The translations under genes and the position numbers were made by a program. From Solanum dulcamara (taxonomy: Eukaryota > Streptophyta > Magnoliopsida > Solanales > Solanaceae), in contig NC_077242.1 of the NCBI RefSeq assembly GCF_947179165.1, positions 22,167,097 through 22,231,096 of the forward strand: a stretch of 64,000 nt of DNA. Direction: 5' to 3'. Under the pieces are notes generated by a model. That model was not told where the DNA came from. It searched no databases and saw nothing but the letters and a program-made list of their open reading frames with translations. Positions 1 through 12,313 of this stretch are shown piece after piece (position 1 is the first letter of the stretch; every line of letters begins with the position of its first letter).

Positions 1-806
1 TGCAAAATATGATCCCAAAATGGTCTAGGGTGATACATATATAATTTGGGTAAGTTCCCAAATTGCCCCTTCTCAAAAAGTTCTGAAAATAGGCAAAAAT
101 ACTCCTAGCGCGATAGTGGCGCATCGCGCCATTGCAGCCCCAGGCTGATTACGCCTAAAACCTGCACATCTTGTAGTGGCACGCTGTGTCAAGGACCAAA
201 CTACTGAGGCACATTCTTGGCGCGATAGTGGCGCGTCGCGCCCTTACAGCGCCAAGGCCAATATTTTCTGGTTTCTGGAAATTTGCTTGAAAAACCCTGC
301 ACACCTTTTAGTGGCGCACCGCGCCAGAGCCCAAACTACTGAGGCATATTTCTGGTCTGATAGTGGCAAGTCACGCCACTGCGGCGCCAAGACCAGTTTT
401 CCAGCAATTGCAACCCAGGCCTAAAAATCTCTACTGTGCTAGTTCATCTTAGGATCGTCATATCTTTCGACTTCGAACTCCAAAAATTACATTCTTGATG
501 GCGTTGGAAAGAAGACTCGACGAACTTTAATTTGATGGGTCGTGGGCCACTCAGATTGTCGTCTTTCAAAAGATAGGATTGTTAGAAGTAATCCCCTTAT
601 GCGAACTCCTCCTCAAACTTAGCCACGACGAATCTCTTGGATTTGATTTGGTCCTAGGGGTCCTTCATGACTCCTCATCACCTCTAACGCTGTTCAATTT
701 CTCAAAGACTCATCTTACTCGTCCAAATGCTCCACAATACTCGAGTTCGATCCTACCCAAATACAAGAAGGTCTGAATCTTAGGGAAAATTTTGAGGGGT
801 GTTACA
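1..806 (-). mobile_element. Gypsy-type LTR, one end only (inverted)
   Basis: The segment ends at GGGGTGTTACA (796-806), the reverse complement of the TGTAACACCCC start seen in complete LTRs elsewhere in this window. Copia coding sequence begins directly after it. It therefore looks like the outer edge of an LTR lying in minus orientation and inserted into a copia element. The other end and its target duplication are outside the window, so solo LTR versus full element cannot be decided. No coding frame is credible; the small open frames are GC-rich repeat and LTR sequence. Confidence 0.55.
95..400. repeat. GC-rich imperfect tandem modules in LTR
   Basis: A motif of the form GCGATAGTGGCG followed by a TCGCGCC-like stretch recurs about three times, near 109-131, 221-242 and 356-380. 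Related boxes (AGTGGCACGC, AGTGGCGCACCGCGCC) lie between them at roughly 110-130 bp spacing. The modules are far richer in G and C than the surrounding DNA and contain CpG-dense short palindromes. They probably form part of the LTR that ends at 806. Confidence 0.5.
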
Positions 807-2599
807 TATATGGTCTTTAAATCCATCAAATAGATATCAAGACAGCTTTCTTAAATGGAGAATTAGAGGAAGAAATTTACATGGAACAACATGAGGATTT
901 TGTAGTTCCTGGTAAAGAAAGGAAAGTGTGCAAACTTGTTAAGTCACTTTACGGACTTAAACAAGCACCAAAATAATGGCATGCACAATGTTGGCAAATG
1001 GATTTAAGATTAATAAATGTGACAAATATGTTTACATTAAAAATACTCCAAATCATGAAGTCATCATTTGTTTATATGTTAATGAAATGTTAATAATTAG
1101 TAGATATATTGTCATGTGAATGCTACGAAGCGTATGCTTGCTAGCAAATTTGACATATTAGACTAAGGGGTTGTTGATTTGATCTTAGGAATTAGGATTC
1201 ATAAAACTCCACAAGGTCAAGCACTATCACAGTCACATTATATTGAAAAGATAGTTGATAAGTTCAAGTATTTAAATTTCAATATTGCAAAAACTCCAAT
1301 TGATGTAAGTTTTGCACTTCAAAAGAATGAAAGTGAAAGTGACTCACAATTGGACGATGCACAAGTTTTGGGAAGTTTGATGTCTATTATGAATTGTACA
1401 CGATCAGATATAGCATGTGCTATTAGAAGGCTGAGTCAATTCACGAGTAATCCCAATCAAACTCATTGGATGGCAATGAATTATGCTTTGCATTATAATA
1501 AATATCCCACAGTAATTGAGGGATATAGTGATGCAAACTGGATCACCGGATCATCTGAAGTTAAATCCACAAGTGAATATGTTTTCACCGTCTATGGAGG
1601 AGCAATGTCTTGGAAATCATCAAAACAGACATGCATCGCCTGCTCTATAATGGAATCTGAATTTATAGTTTTAGACAAGGCTAGTGAAGAAGCTAAATGG
1701 CTTCGAAATTTCTTGGAAGATATTCCATTTTGGTCCAAACTTTTGGCACCTATATGTATACATTATGATAGCCAAGCGGCAATAGGTAGGGCAGGAAGTG
1801 TTATGTATAACGGAAAATTGTGTCACATTTGATGGTGACACAATACTGTTAGACAACTACTCTCTAGTGGTGTTATCATTGTTGACTACATAAAGTCAAG
1901 AGATAATGTATCGGATCCACTAACAAAAGACCTATCTAGAGAGGCTGTTGAAAAATCATCGAGGGAAATGGGGTTAAGGCCTAGGACAAGTCATCATGGC
2001 GATAACTCTACCTAGAAGACTGGAGATCCCAAAGAACTAGGTTTAAAGAGAACAAACAAAGTTATGAATGGCGGTTCAACATTGTCAAATAACTCAACCC
2101 ATTTTCATGATGATGACAATGTTCAGAAACAAGGAAAAAATCTTAAGGCTTTTTAATGAGTTAATAAAGTATTAAAGTTTTTTTAATGATTATCTAAGTC
2201 TGGCAGAAAATGACTAGATGGTGTTCCTATAGGACTACATGTTTAGAAATCACCTATGTGAGTGTGAAGTATAAGCCGCTTCAAGGGGAATGATGGTAAA
2301 GGTCCATTCTCTATGCATTCACGAAACCAGGCAGTGTTCATGGCTGAAACGAACACAATCGTGAGAATCATAGATGGTTGAGGGTTAATTGTGTGACTTA
2401 TATTGTTTAGTTAGACAAAAAAGTTCGATGGTTCAAAGATATCGCATCTATCGATTAATCGAGTAGATCCTATATAAGTTCACTATGGAAAGTTCAAAGG
2501 GAAACCTACTTATCCAGATGCAATTAATCTTCGTTTGTATATCACACACTTATCCGTGCATTTCTTTATCTTATAGTCATTCCCATTCATGTGGGGGAT
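807..2599 (+). pseudogene. Ty1/copia pol remnant: RT and RNase H
   Basis: This is the C-terminal part of a copia (Tork/Tnt1-like) polyprotein. Reverse transcriptase starts near 823 with [19 protein letters not shown] and runs through [10 protein letters not shown] (about 940-975), followed directly by a TAA stop where a Gln or Arg codon is usual. The RT catalytic box reads LYVNEML (about 1072-1092) instead of the family YVDD, so both catalytic aspartates are gone. The largest open piece (1179-1832) holds the end of RT and RNase [27 protein letters not shown], and [12 protein letters not shown]. About 11 codons are missing inside the junction [11 protein letters not shown]. After a stop at 1832 the homology continues to DNVSDPLTKDLSREAVEKSS (about 1905-1960). 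Gag, protease and integrase are absent, because the left side is cut by the LTR ending at 806. Family call is confident; the element is dead. Confidence 0.9.
2589..2599 (+). other. Copia polypurine tract
   Basis: The purine-rich run ATGTGGGGGAT directly precedes the TGTTGGG that opens the copia 3' LTR. This is the expected position of the plus-strand primer. The sequence and position are seen; the role is known for Tnt1-like elements. Confidence 0.75.
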
Positions 2600-3076
2600 T
2601 GTTGGGTTTAATTGATAGGTTGAATAGAAAATAGAGGAAAAAGAAGTGGAGGAAAAAATAACTCTTATTTTATGAAATAAGCATTTGTTTCACATAGATG
2701 GTGGAAAGAAAAAGTCTCCTACTTAAAAATAGAAGCACTCCTTCATGTTGCTAAAGGGTCAAGAAGAGGGTCTCCCCTCGCACCGCAGTCGTCGCTCACT
2801 CGGCTTCGACTTCGGTTTCGGATTTGGATTTGATCAAATGATTTGATTGATAATCTTTTTGGACCAAATTTCCTTTAATTTTTTAATTAATTAAGTAATT
2901 GAAAAAATCCTGACCTGTGACTCGACCCATTTCTTTCTTTCCCGAATTAATTTAAAATATTTTCTACCATTTTTTCCAATAAACTTTTTTTGAAAGTTGC
3001 AACATTTTCTGAAAAAAATGCAAACCTTAAAGTTGCGACCTTTTGCCAACAGACACCTTTTCTGAAAAGTTGCAAG
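2600..3076 (+). mobile_element. Copia 3' LTR, first part
   Basis: The LTR opens with TGTTGGGTTTAATTG right after the polypurine tract, in the same orientation as the pol remnant. A candidate TATA-like site (TTAAAAATAG, about 2724-2733) is followed by a region typical of the transcript start of such LTRs. At 3069-3076 the LTR is interrupted by a hAT element. It resumes at 4142. The duplicated octamer GTTGCAAG marks the break. Confidence 0.75.
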
Positions 3077-4133
3077 TAGGGTTGGGCATAAAATACTGAA
3101 AACTGAATTACCGAACCGAACCAGCTATTTCGGTATTCGATAATTCGGTTCGGTATTCGATACTGAAATATAAAATTCGATATTTCAATTTCGGTATTCG
3201 GTATTTCGGTTTCAATATTCAAAAAATACCGAATGAATTTATTTATTTATTATTAATATCAAAAAACTGGAAAAAAAAAGAAGACAAATTATCAAAAAGA
3301 GAAGAGTTTAGTAAGAGGAAACTATCCAATTTTTTTATTTCCCTTATCATTTTCATTTCAACTTTCCCACGTTTACAGCATACTATATGTACACTTTCAA
3401 ACACGTACATTATGGATAACTATTAAAATTTAAATTCATGTACATGTAAAAATTATAAATTCTAATTTCAAATTTATGCAATTGGTTAAGAATTCTAATT
3501 TCACTTTGCATGATTCACCACGTCAGTTATCTACATAAACTGTTTGGTAGTTACATTGAAAACGAAAGATTCTAACTCTTTCATATCTTTGCAGGAACTA
3601 ATTAATAATTAGTGCAGTGATGTAGAGTTTTTGAATAATTCAAAGAAAAACATATGTATAAAAATTATGTGTGATATATCAGAGATTTTTGTTTTCACTC
3701 TTTTTCTTCTTTTTTATTACATGGTAATATTTTTTTTATTCTGTATCTATTCATAAATTATTTTTTCTTTGTTACGATGCATATTTCTCCTCCGTAGAAT
3801 GTGGCTTCAGAGCAATTTTGATTTTGGTATTCGGTAAACTAAAATGCATATATTACTTAATTATGGTGTAGTAATAAGAATATAAGTTAAGATATGTATT
3901 CTTTAGGTTAATATAAATACTAAATGCGGATAAATTTTTATTGTACATTAACTATTAAAAAAATATGGTATTACCGAATACCGTACCGAACCGAAGTTTG
4001 ATTTATCGATTACCGAATTACAGAACCGAAGTTTGAAAGTTCAGTATTTGACATATACTTTGAATTATCGATTATCGAATTACCGAACCCGAACTTTGAA
4101 AATACCGAATCGAATACCGAACGCTCAGCCCTA
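3077..4133. mobile_element. Non-autonomous hAT-superfamily element
   Basis: The element starts TAGGGTTGGGCAT and ends ACGCTCAGCCCTA. The reverse complement of the end is TAGGGCTGAGCGT, giving imperfect terminal inverted repeats of about 13 bp. It is flanked on both sides by the same octamer GTTGCAAG (3069-3076 and 4134-4141); an 8-bp duplication is diagnostic of the hAT superfamily. The first 170 bp carry many copies of TTCGGTATTCG-like motifs, and the last 170 bp carry their complements (CGAATACCGAA), so the ends could form a long imperfect hairpin. The 1,057-bp interior is AT-rich with no transposase. It needs a partner transposase to move. Confidence 0.88.
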
Positions 4134-4141
4134 GTTGCAAG

Positions 4142-4640
4142 CAGGCTATATATTTCTGTTGATCCTCAGAATTGTTCCTAACGAAAATTTCTGAAAAACA
4201 TCTTCTTCTTCTTTTTTGCACTTCCTAAAAACTCGTGTGATATACAGCCTTCGAGTGGTTCGCAGTCACCATAATTTGCTATACTGCTATTTTGGTGAGT
4301 AAATCATTCTATCCTACGAGGAAAGATTTCAAAACCTTAGGTACATTGAGGGGAATAATTTTCTTAAGGACACATTGTGCATTCAGTGGGCTCGATTTTT
4401 GTTCTTACATATTTTTTTCAGACACTATTTTTATTTATTAGCTTCTGTCCAGTTTCCGTCTTTTAATTCTAGAAATTATTGTTGTTGTTTCATCGTTTGT
4501 TTTCAATACAGAAGATTAACAACACCTTCTTATGCAACACTCGTACTAGAGTCGATAAATGTTTTTGCTTTTCAATTTTAAAGCTGATTCATTCTTAAAA
4601 AATAATAAATATAAGATGTTTAATAATATACGAAGATAAT
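4142..4640 (+). mobile_element. Copia 3' LTR, second part (end uncertain)
   Basis: Continues the LTR that starts at 2600; removing the hAT element and one copy of its octamer restores a continuous sequence. It contains a pyrimidine-rich stretch (TTCTTCTTCTT, about 4202-4216) and sequence typical of the untranslated R-U5 part of copia LTRs. The exact 3' end and the 5-bp target duplication could not be placed, because the 5' side of the element is missing. The end given is an estimate. Confidence 0.45.
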
Positions 4641-6633
4641 TCTGGTTGCTGTTCGCTCCATCTTTCTTTTATGATTTGCTTAAGTTTGAGAAAATCAAAA
4701 AATAATTGAGATATATGTAGAACTTTCAGCAAAAGAAGAAGCAATTCAAAAAAAGTTGATTATTACGAACAGAGAAAGAACAATAAAAATTGATCAACAC
4801 AACGCTATGATAAATACCAAGATAGAGAAATGTAGCAATTTCAAAAATATTCAATAGAATAAGAAGCGGATGAAATTGGTGACTCTAAAAAAGAAAAAAA
4901 ATGAAATTGTGAAAAAGAAGAGAAAGAGAAAAATAATAATGGGACGAACTGAAAAAAAAAATGGACATGGTATCACCATGAAAGAACTGCAAGTGAAATA
5001 AAATTACCTCCTAACGTAAATTTTGAAAATAATGATGTTCGTACACTTTAGGCTGCTATTTGTACTACAATTTGATGCAGCGCTAAGTTTTATCTCTACC
5101 TAGAATTGTTTCTTCATTTCAATAAGAATTATTCAGGTGACAAAATATTTACTAACTAGTAACAACTGAAGAGTAGTTGGCCTCTCAAGACACAACCATC
5201 ACTTATGTGTGAAATAAGAGAGAACTGACTTTTACTAAATATCATCATAGAACATGTAAATCACCTACCATATCCGATTGACTCCTTTATAATGATAGGA
5301 AACATGAAGCTAACCTACGATTTTGAGGGGAGAAGTTTTATTAACACTGAACACCAACAATATAAAAATACATTTTTAATTGCAGCAGTTCAATTTTAGA
5401 GCTGAATATGTCTACAAATTAAAAAATATATTTTGAATCAATTTTTCACCATACAATGTTATCCTCAATGAATTCTATTATCCTGAGAAAGATTTGTACC
5501 AACTTTAAAAACAAGTAAGTATTCTATTTATTTGGACGATAATAAATGTGGCCAAGACATTTTAAAAAAATTGAAAGCTTCTACTGTTAAAGAATATCAT
5601 TCTATTCCTTCAAATATGCTTTTTCAGTTCTAACAATAGGGCATAAACTTCACTAACCTTGTTGCGTAGTGTAAAATCTTTTTGTAAATGTTATGAGAAG
5701 GATAGAAATTTTTAATCAATGACTTGATCATTCGGAAGAGCAATTAATTTGAGCAGAATAATGGAATGAAAAGCTTACAACGAAAAATTCAAGAATAAAA
5801 TTTTAGGTCAAGTTGCTATTGTTGTCTCTTAGAGCTGAAAGTAACATTAAGTTGTTAACTTCTTTCAATCTATTTCTTTTTAAGTCTCTCATTACCAACT
5901 GATTTCAAAAAAAAAAAAAGACTTAATCTCAATGTATTCAACATCCAGATTCTCAGCTTTAACCATCATATACTAGGCATGTTGGATGGACATGGAAAAA
6001 TATTAGCTTAAAAAATCGTCAGTTAGTAAAATTAAATTAGTGAAAAGTAGAATAAGATAGTTTCAAATATGTCAAAAATTTGTTTCTACGCATAAGTCAT
6101 AAGAAACTAGAAATCTGTTTATTGATCTCAGCTAGCTGCTGCTGAATAAAGGGAGAGGTGAATATAAGTAGCCATTAAAATATAGAACCTTACCTCGTCT
6201 TTGAAGTTGTTTCTCTACCATGATTTGAAACATTAGGTGAGCATCCCGGGATGTACAATTCTAACAGAAACAACTTATCTCATTCTAATTTTGTTGCATT
6301 GTGTTTAGAAACTGGTCGATCACATTCCATACACACCCAACTTTGACTTCTTCTATTTTGCTGCACAATTAAAATATATTGATTAAAAAAAGGAGGGAAT
6401 CCAAACATCAACCCCTCCACACATCAATATTTGATTATTTTTTTTATCATCACATATGAATTATAGATATGATAGGTTTTGGTCTAATGTTAAATTCACC
6501 ACGAAAACCCTCAATCAACCCATATGATCTCACTTGCTTCTATTATTTACTTGTGGAAATCAAACTCTCTTCTTTAGGTGAACTCTAAACGATTCATGCT
6601 ATCTAGATGATTTATAACTTATCTTGATTTAAA
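4641..6633. other. AT-rich intergenic stretch, nothing recognised
   Basis: About 2 kb without a credible coding frame, terminal repeats or known element motifs. Homopolymer runs are frequent (for example A-runs near 4955 and 5909). It may be old degraded transposon sequence or true spacer; I cannot tell from the sequence. Confidence 0.5.
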
Positions 6634-8399
6634 TGTTTAATGACCCTCCAGATCACTTGCAGGCACTGACTATTCCATTGCCTAGTCGTTCGTTTGGATT
6701 TTTGGTCTGTTTTTCTACTCTGGAGTTTTTTTATAACTCAAAAAGTTAACTTTGGTCATCACTTTAGGCAAATGACCTCAGAACAGAATTCTGACGGTTC
6801 CATCAGCTCCGAAATGGCCAAGTTAGGCTAGTAACATGGTCGGCATGAGTATTGAGGTAATCGGTGCGGGTTTGAGGCCATTTAGCGCTTTAGCCTTTGA
6901 AATTTGGCCTAAGGTTGACTTTGGTCAACATTCTTAGAAAACATGCTTAGATGAAAATTTTGTCAGTGCGGTCAGTTCTAGAATATCGAGTTTGGGCTAG
7001 AATGACTCTTTGTATGTGTTCCAAGTCTTCCAGTCTAATCTCGAGGCTTGTGGAATTTGGCTAAAAAAGGCACTTGAGTGTGGGACCCTTTTTCATTAAA
7101 ATAAACTCGTATGGAAATTTCGAATGTGCCATTGAGTCCAGAACATCGAATTTGGTGGGTTAGCATATCTTGTATGCGCACACGGGATTTCGAACGAATT
7201 CTGAGCACTCCGTCAGAGTTTTAGACTTTTTCCAAAAATCCTTATTGCAGTAGTTGTTGATGCAGGTGGATTTCTTCACCGCGTTCGCGATGGAGCCTTC
7301 GCGATCGCGAGACCTGACCCTTGCGATCACGTGGGTCATTTTGAGGGATGGCCGCGGTCGTGACACATTTCCCTGCGATCGCAATGAACAAATATGTCTG
7401 GATATTTATTTAATAGACAGACGCGAACCAACCCCCTTTCAATATATCTTAGACTCATATGTCTCGTTTTGGGGCAAAAATTGGTGATTCAAATCCTAGA
7501 TTGCGGGTAATTGATTGGAGAACGCGTGGGTAACTTCAAAAAGTGTCGGGGAGACATTATCGAAGGTAAAATTCGTGAACTTGCTGCTGCCATTATTGAA
7601 TATCTTAGTTTGAAATGTAAATTTTGTGCATGTATGTGTTGGGGCTAATTCGAGCCCCGAATTGTATTCCATTTGAACACAAGTTCAAGGTAGTGTTTAG
7701 GATTCTTTTACGGAGTGAATTCTGTAATTTACTGATCGAGTCCCACATTCCTGTTTTTTACTACAAAATTGGTCTAACTCTGATTTTAGTAATTTTAATG
7801 TCAAAATGATCCTAATAACATTGTGCACATGTTTTTGATAGCGTGGAAACGTTCAGAGGCCATTAGAAAGGAAAAATCTCTGATTTTGTGATTTTAAAGC
7901 GTGCGTGATCGGCCTAGAGGCTGACTATGGTTTCCTCTCCTTTAGATTGAGCTTGAGAACGTGATTGCATGTTGATTAGTTGGAATTTGGGACTGGGTAA
8001 AATCGATTCATGCTTATACGTTTAGAAATCATGTTTTGAGCCTTTTTGAGATTTTATTAGGTACTTGTGAGCAATCCACTTGCTTTGTTGATTATCCATG
8101 CCTTGTGGCTTATGTGTATATTTTTTTATTGATTCATTTGAACCATGTTTGGTCTTAGTCTAGGTGTAACTAGTGCTTGTCTTAGGAATGCATGATTCGG
8201 ACCTGATAGGCCATAGTTTTGCCCGACATCGCTCGAACAGCTTAGATCCTTGTAGACTGGTGTAGCAGACTTGAGTCTGATAGTTTGGGCCTTATCTAGA
8301 AAATACCTTTTCTTCGGTGACCTTATGACTCTATTTCCCCGATTCTACGGCTTCACGAGTTTTGGCAGCGACACAGAATTTTCGTTTTGCGATTCAAGG
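6634..8399 (+). mobile_element. Gypsy-type LTR, left part (split by CACTA element)
   Basis: A long non-coding region with the character of a plant gypsy LTR. It has GC-rich CGCGATCGC-type boxes (about 7276-7380). It is interrupted at 8400-8402 by the CACTA element and resumes at 39039. The tentative start at TGTTTAATGACC (6634) resembles the TAATGAC start of the LTRs of element D below, but no matching target duplication was found, so this boundary is weak. Together with the right part it is about 2.9 kb. No internal gypsy region is seen on either side, so it is probably a solo LTR. Confidence 0.5.
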
Positions 8400-8402
8400 T
8401 TA

Positions 8403-8880
8403 CACTACTAAAAAAGGGCAAAGAGCGAAGGAAACAAAAGCGACGGATAGCGTCACTACAAAAATGCGACGGATAATGTGACGCTATCCATCGTTTTTAG
8501 TTTTTAAATTTTTTTTAATTAAAAGCAACAGACATAGACGCTTAGTCCGTCGCTCATTTTGGCAGATTTTTTAGCCAAAAATAAATTTTATTATATATAA
8601 TTATTTTATATATTTTTATAAATAACAATTATTTATAAAATAAATATTACGACTCCGTCCATCGTAAAATAATAATTTTAATTTATTAATTTTTTTAAAA
8701 AAAGAGCGATGGACTGCGTCGCTTAGTCCGTAGCTCCTGGTCAACAAATTTAAAATAGCGACGGACTGCGTCGCTTAGTCCATCATTTTTTTGGTCAAAG
8801 TTTGGTCAAATATTTTTTAAAAAGCGATGGATTAAACTGCGTAGTCCGTCGCTTCTTTTAAAACATCTTAATATAGTAGC
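8403..8880. repeat. CACTA left subterminal repeat array
   Basis: Several copies of a GCGACGGA(C/T) motif and its complement TCCGTCGC occur, for example around 8439, 8467, 8705, 8758 and 8823. Pairs are often arranged as short inverted repeats, such as GCGACGGACTGCGTCGC followed by TTAGTCCATC. In En/Spm such subterminal motifs bind the TNPA protein; that role is inferred here by position and arrangement. The array is CpG-rich within an AT-rich setting, so it is a likely methylation target. Confidence 0.85.
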
Positions 8881-9079
8881 GGAATTTCTCTCATTTCCCC
8901 AATTCTTTTTCTCTCTCTATCTCTCTTCTCTCATCGATCTCCCACCCCCGACCCCGGCCATCCCTACCACTCCGAAGCCAGCCAAGTTCCTCACGCCGGT
9001 GCAATCTCGCCGTCAAGCTCCCCACCCCGGCGCCGTCCTTCCACTCCAACAGACTCTCTCTTCCTCTCTCATTGTTAAG
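8881..9079 (+). promoter_or_regulatory. CACTA 5' leader exon (putative, untranslated)
   Basis: A pyrimidine-rich, GC-richer block (TTTCTCTCATTTCC, then CTCTCTCT repeats and many CCACCCC/CCCCGG runs) follows the left subterminal array directly. It ends at AAG|GTTAGT, a good plant splice donor at 9079/9080. No long open frame starts here. It resembles an untranslated first exon spliced to the TNP2 start exon at 22829, where the acceptor TTTGTAG abuts an ATG. The promoter itself is not identified, and the 5' end of the exon is a guess. Confidence 0.55.
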
Positions 9080-9789
9080 GTTAGTTAGGGTTTTTAATTT
9101 TTTTTGTAATTTATGAATTTTTTGATTTGTTAGTTAATTTATTTTATTTAGTTTATTTAATTTATGCTACTAAAACAGTTAATTTGTATATTTGATTGTG
9201 AATTGGTGAATGAAGCTATAGTTTGATTTTAGGGCTTTACTTTGAATTGAGTTTTTTTGAATTAGATTATGAATTGAGTATTTTAGTTTGTTTTAGTTTA
9301 TTTGTATATATTGAATTGTAAAATTAGTGAATGTAGTTATAGTTTTGATTTTAGGGCTTAAGTTAGATTTGGGGTGGTTGAATTAGATTGTAAATTGGAT
9401 AGTAATTTGTGATTTGTTAGTTAGTTAATAAGTTTATTCCATTTAGTTTGTTGTAGTTTATTTGTATATTGAATTATAAACTTAGTGAATGTAGTTATAG
9501 TCTTGATTTTAGGCTTTAAGTTAGATTTGAGATTTTTGAATTAGATTGTAAATTGGATAGTAATTTTTATTTGTTAGTTAGTTAATTAGTTTGTTCCATT
9601 TAGTTTGTTTGTATATTGGATTGTAACTTAGGAAGTTTTGAAGTTTGAAACTTAGAGAAAAATATTGGAACTTAGAGGCTTGAATTTTAGTACTTTAGAA
9701 CTTATAATTAGAATAGTTTAGATACTTCAATTTTAGGATACTTAAATTTAGAACTTGAATTTCGAACTTGAACTTAGAACGTAACTTTG

Positions 9790-12110
9790 TGTCATGACCC
9801 AAGCCTAGGGCCTAGACGTGACATGGCGAATGAGGTACCCGAAAGTACCTCAATCAAGCCTCTTAGCATTCTTTTAGCCTTTCATAAGTAATGATGATAA
9901 ACAAGCGGAAATCATAATAGTAAATCTTCAACTTACATATGTCCAACAATACTTCTAACTATTAGATTTAATGGGGCTAAGACAAGTCCCTAGCTCACCC
10001 TCAATCATAATAGAAGAAATTCCATAGTAAAATATCTTAACATATCATAAACTAGAAAGATAAAGGAGTATTGTTCCCGGAACATGGGAACTCACCAAAA
10101 GTAGTCTTCAATGGAATATCAACTAGCCACATGGAGGAGAACAAGTAAGAGCACCGATCCCTACATGGTGATATCATGTAGGCAAAAGAGTATGCGTTAG
10201 TACTTTGAATGTACTAAGTATATAAGGATGCATGAACATTGAGGAAACATTAAAAACATAATTTAATGTATGCATAATAAATCATATAGATATCCTTTAA
10301 AACATTCATTTTGTAGAAAATTAACCATAACCGACATTTAAGACCATGCGAGCTATTACATGGAATCCAACATAACCCCCTACGTTGGCCGGGGAGACTA
10401 CTTGCCAGGTAGAACTCCGTCAACTTCATTCATTTCTTTAACTTTAACTTTAAGAGCTATTTATGGATCCATTAGCCTAAGCCTACAAGGGCTCCTATGT
10501 TGGCACATAGTTAATGAGACAAGGGGTTTCTACTAGGATTCCCTTACCGAATCCCACCCCAATGCCTCATTCGGTGCTAAGTCAATCCCACGGAATAGTT
10601 TAATACTTCAAAATATTCATAGCATATAACTTGAGAATTCAAACATCATATTCGGTAGAATAGCTCATTAAAACATTTGATAATTTAAATATGCAAGAAT
10701 TGTCCTTATTGCATAAAGAATCCGTCATTCATATCATTTCATCATTCTTTCATTTCATAAGACTCCCTTTTTTATCATTTGCTTTCATAAACATTTATTT
10801 GGAGTCAAAGCTTTCAAGTCAAACTTTATTAAAAACATAGTAAAACTAGGTGGGTTCAAATCACTTCAACTTGCAAATATGTATGTAAATAAATATACAT
10901 AAATATTTTGAAATCCATTAATTAAAAATCATGCTTTAAACAACCCACCATGAATTTCAAGAACCTTTAAATAGATAAATAGAGGAATTACTTGTAAACC
11001 ATCAATTCATACATATAAAATTATGTTGCATCAAAATAGACCAATAATCATTAGTTTAATCATGATTCATACTATTAAGTAAAAATAAGAATTTACCATA
11101 AGAAAATATTACTTAAAATCAAGAAACTTAATTGAAATAGTTTTTGGACTATGTGGATGAAAGAACCCATGGATAAACGCCCACATAACTTAGAGTAGAG
11201 CTTAAAAAATAAATAAATATAATTTATCATATAATCAAAATAATTTAGACATGAGAGTGGTAGGAATACTCTCATTGAAGCCTTACATACCTGGAAACCG
11301 AAGCTTTAGTTGGTACCGAAAGACTTAATGAACACTCTTGAGTCCTAGTTTCTCTCCTTGCCGAAACGTTTTGTGTACTACCCAGAGTATATGAATCACC
11401 GGAGTAGTATTTCTTCACTACTAAGAACTAAAACTATATTTGAGAATGTGTAAAGAAGTGTATAGAGAGAAGATTTGCTTGAGAAAGCTTGATGAATAAA
11501 ATGAGGAAATAAGGTGGGTATTTATAGGTGGGAAAGAGGGTCCTAACAATAAATAAAATAATTATAAAAAAAATCTGAACATTTAGTAGAATATATTGAT
11601 GTCATGGATGATGTTAAATGGAGGACAATTTATGTCATGAGTGATGTCAAATGTATCTAGATCTTTCTATGGTAGGTGAAATGAGTTATTTTTGACAGAA
11701 TACTCTTTTTGGGAGCTGCGTTTGAATAAGATAAATTCCTTATTAGGATTTGGTGTCTTCATAAGAATTGTAGATATGGAAGTCTAGTTTCATATCGTTC
11801 AAGAATCAACTAATTTGGATAAACCTACAGTGAGATATGACGTTTCTTCTATAAACACTCATTTCCATCACAGCATTCTACCTTACAGAAATTAATTTAT
11901 TTGACCTACATAACCTCCGAATCTTAAACTATGGTCTTCATAAAAGTTGTAGGTAATGATTTTGGGGTTACTCAAAAATTTGAATCACACAATTTGGATA
12001 TTCCTATGAAAAGTTATGCCCGAAATACAGAGGCTGTATCATGTTTAGGCGAAAATTGTGTTTAGGCGAAAATTGAAACATCGTATACAACGTTTTTAGG
12101 GGATGTTACA
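9790..12110 (-). repeat. Gypsy A 3' LTR
   Basis: 2,321 bp, from TGTCATGACCC to GGGGATGTTACA on the plus strand; partner of 19258-21566. Near its right end it carries a short duplication (TGTTTAGGCGAAAATTG, about 12044-12077) that the partner lacks. A TATA box in element sense (plus strand TATTTATA, 11519-11526) marks the promoter position. Confidence 0.93.
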
Positions 12111-12313
12111 TTATCTCCCCCTTGGGAACATTCATCCTCAAATGAGAAAAGACTTAGCTTGAGTAGAGTAGAGTGTTAACAAACAACCTATCATTAATAC
12201 AACAGTGTAATTTAAAATATCGTTTAAAACATATTTCATAATTTTGCAAGCATATGACAAGAAAAGTTGAGATGTAAAGATTTCAAGTAATTGAGCAAGG
12301 GCAACTTAATACC

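Noticed and set aside
7254..7487. 77-codon frame in the GC-rich part of an LTR
   Set aside because: Overlapping frames on both strands arise from CGCGATCGC palindromic repeats; no family motif.
11093..11275. 60-codon frame repeated exactly at 20566-20748
   Set aside because: The two copies are the same offset in the two LTRs of gypsy A. Duplication is explained by the LTRs, and the frame has no coding features.
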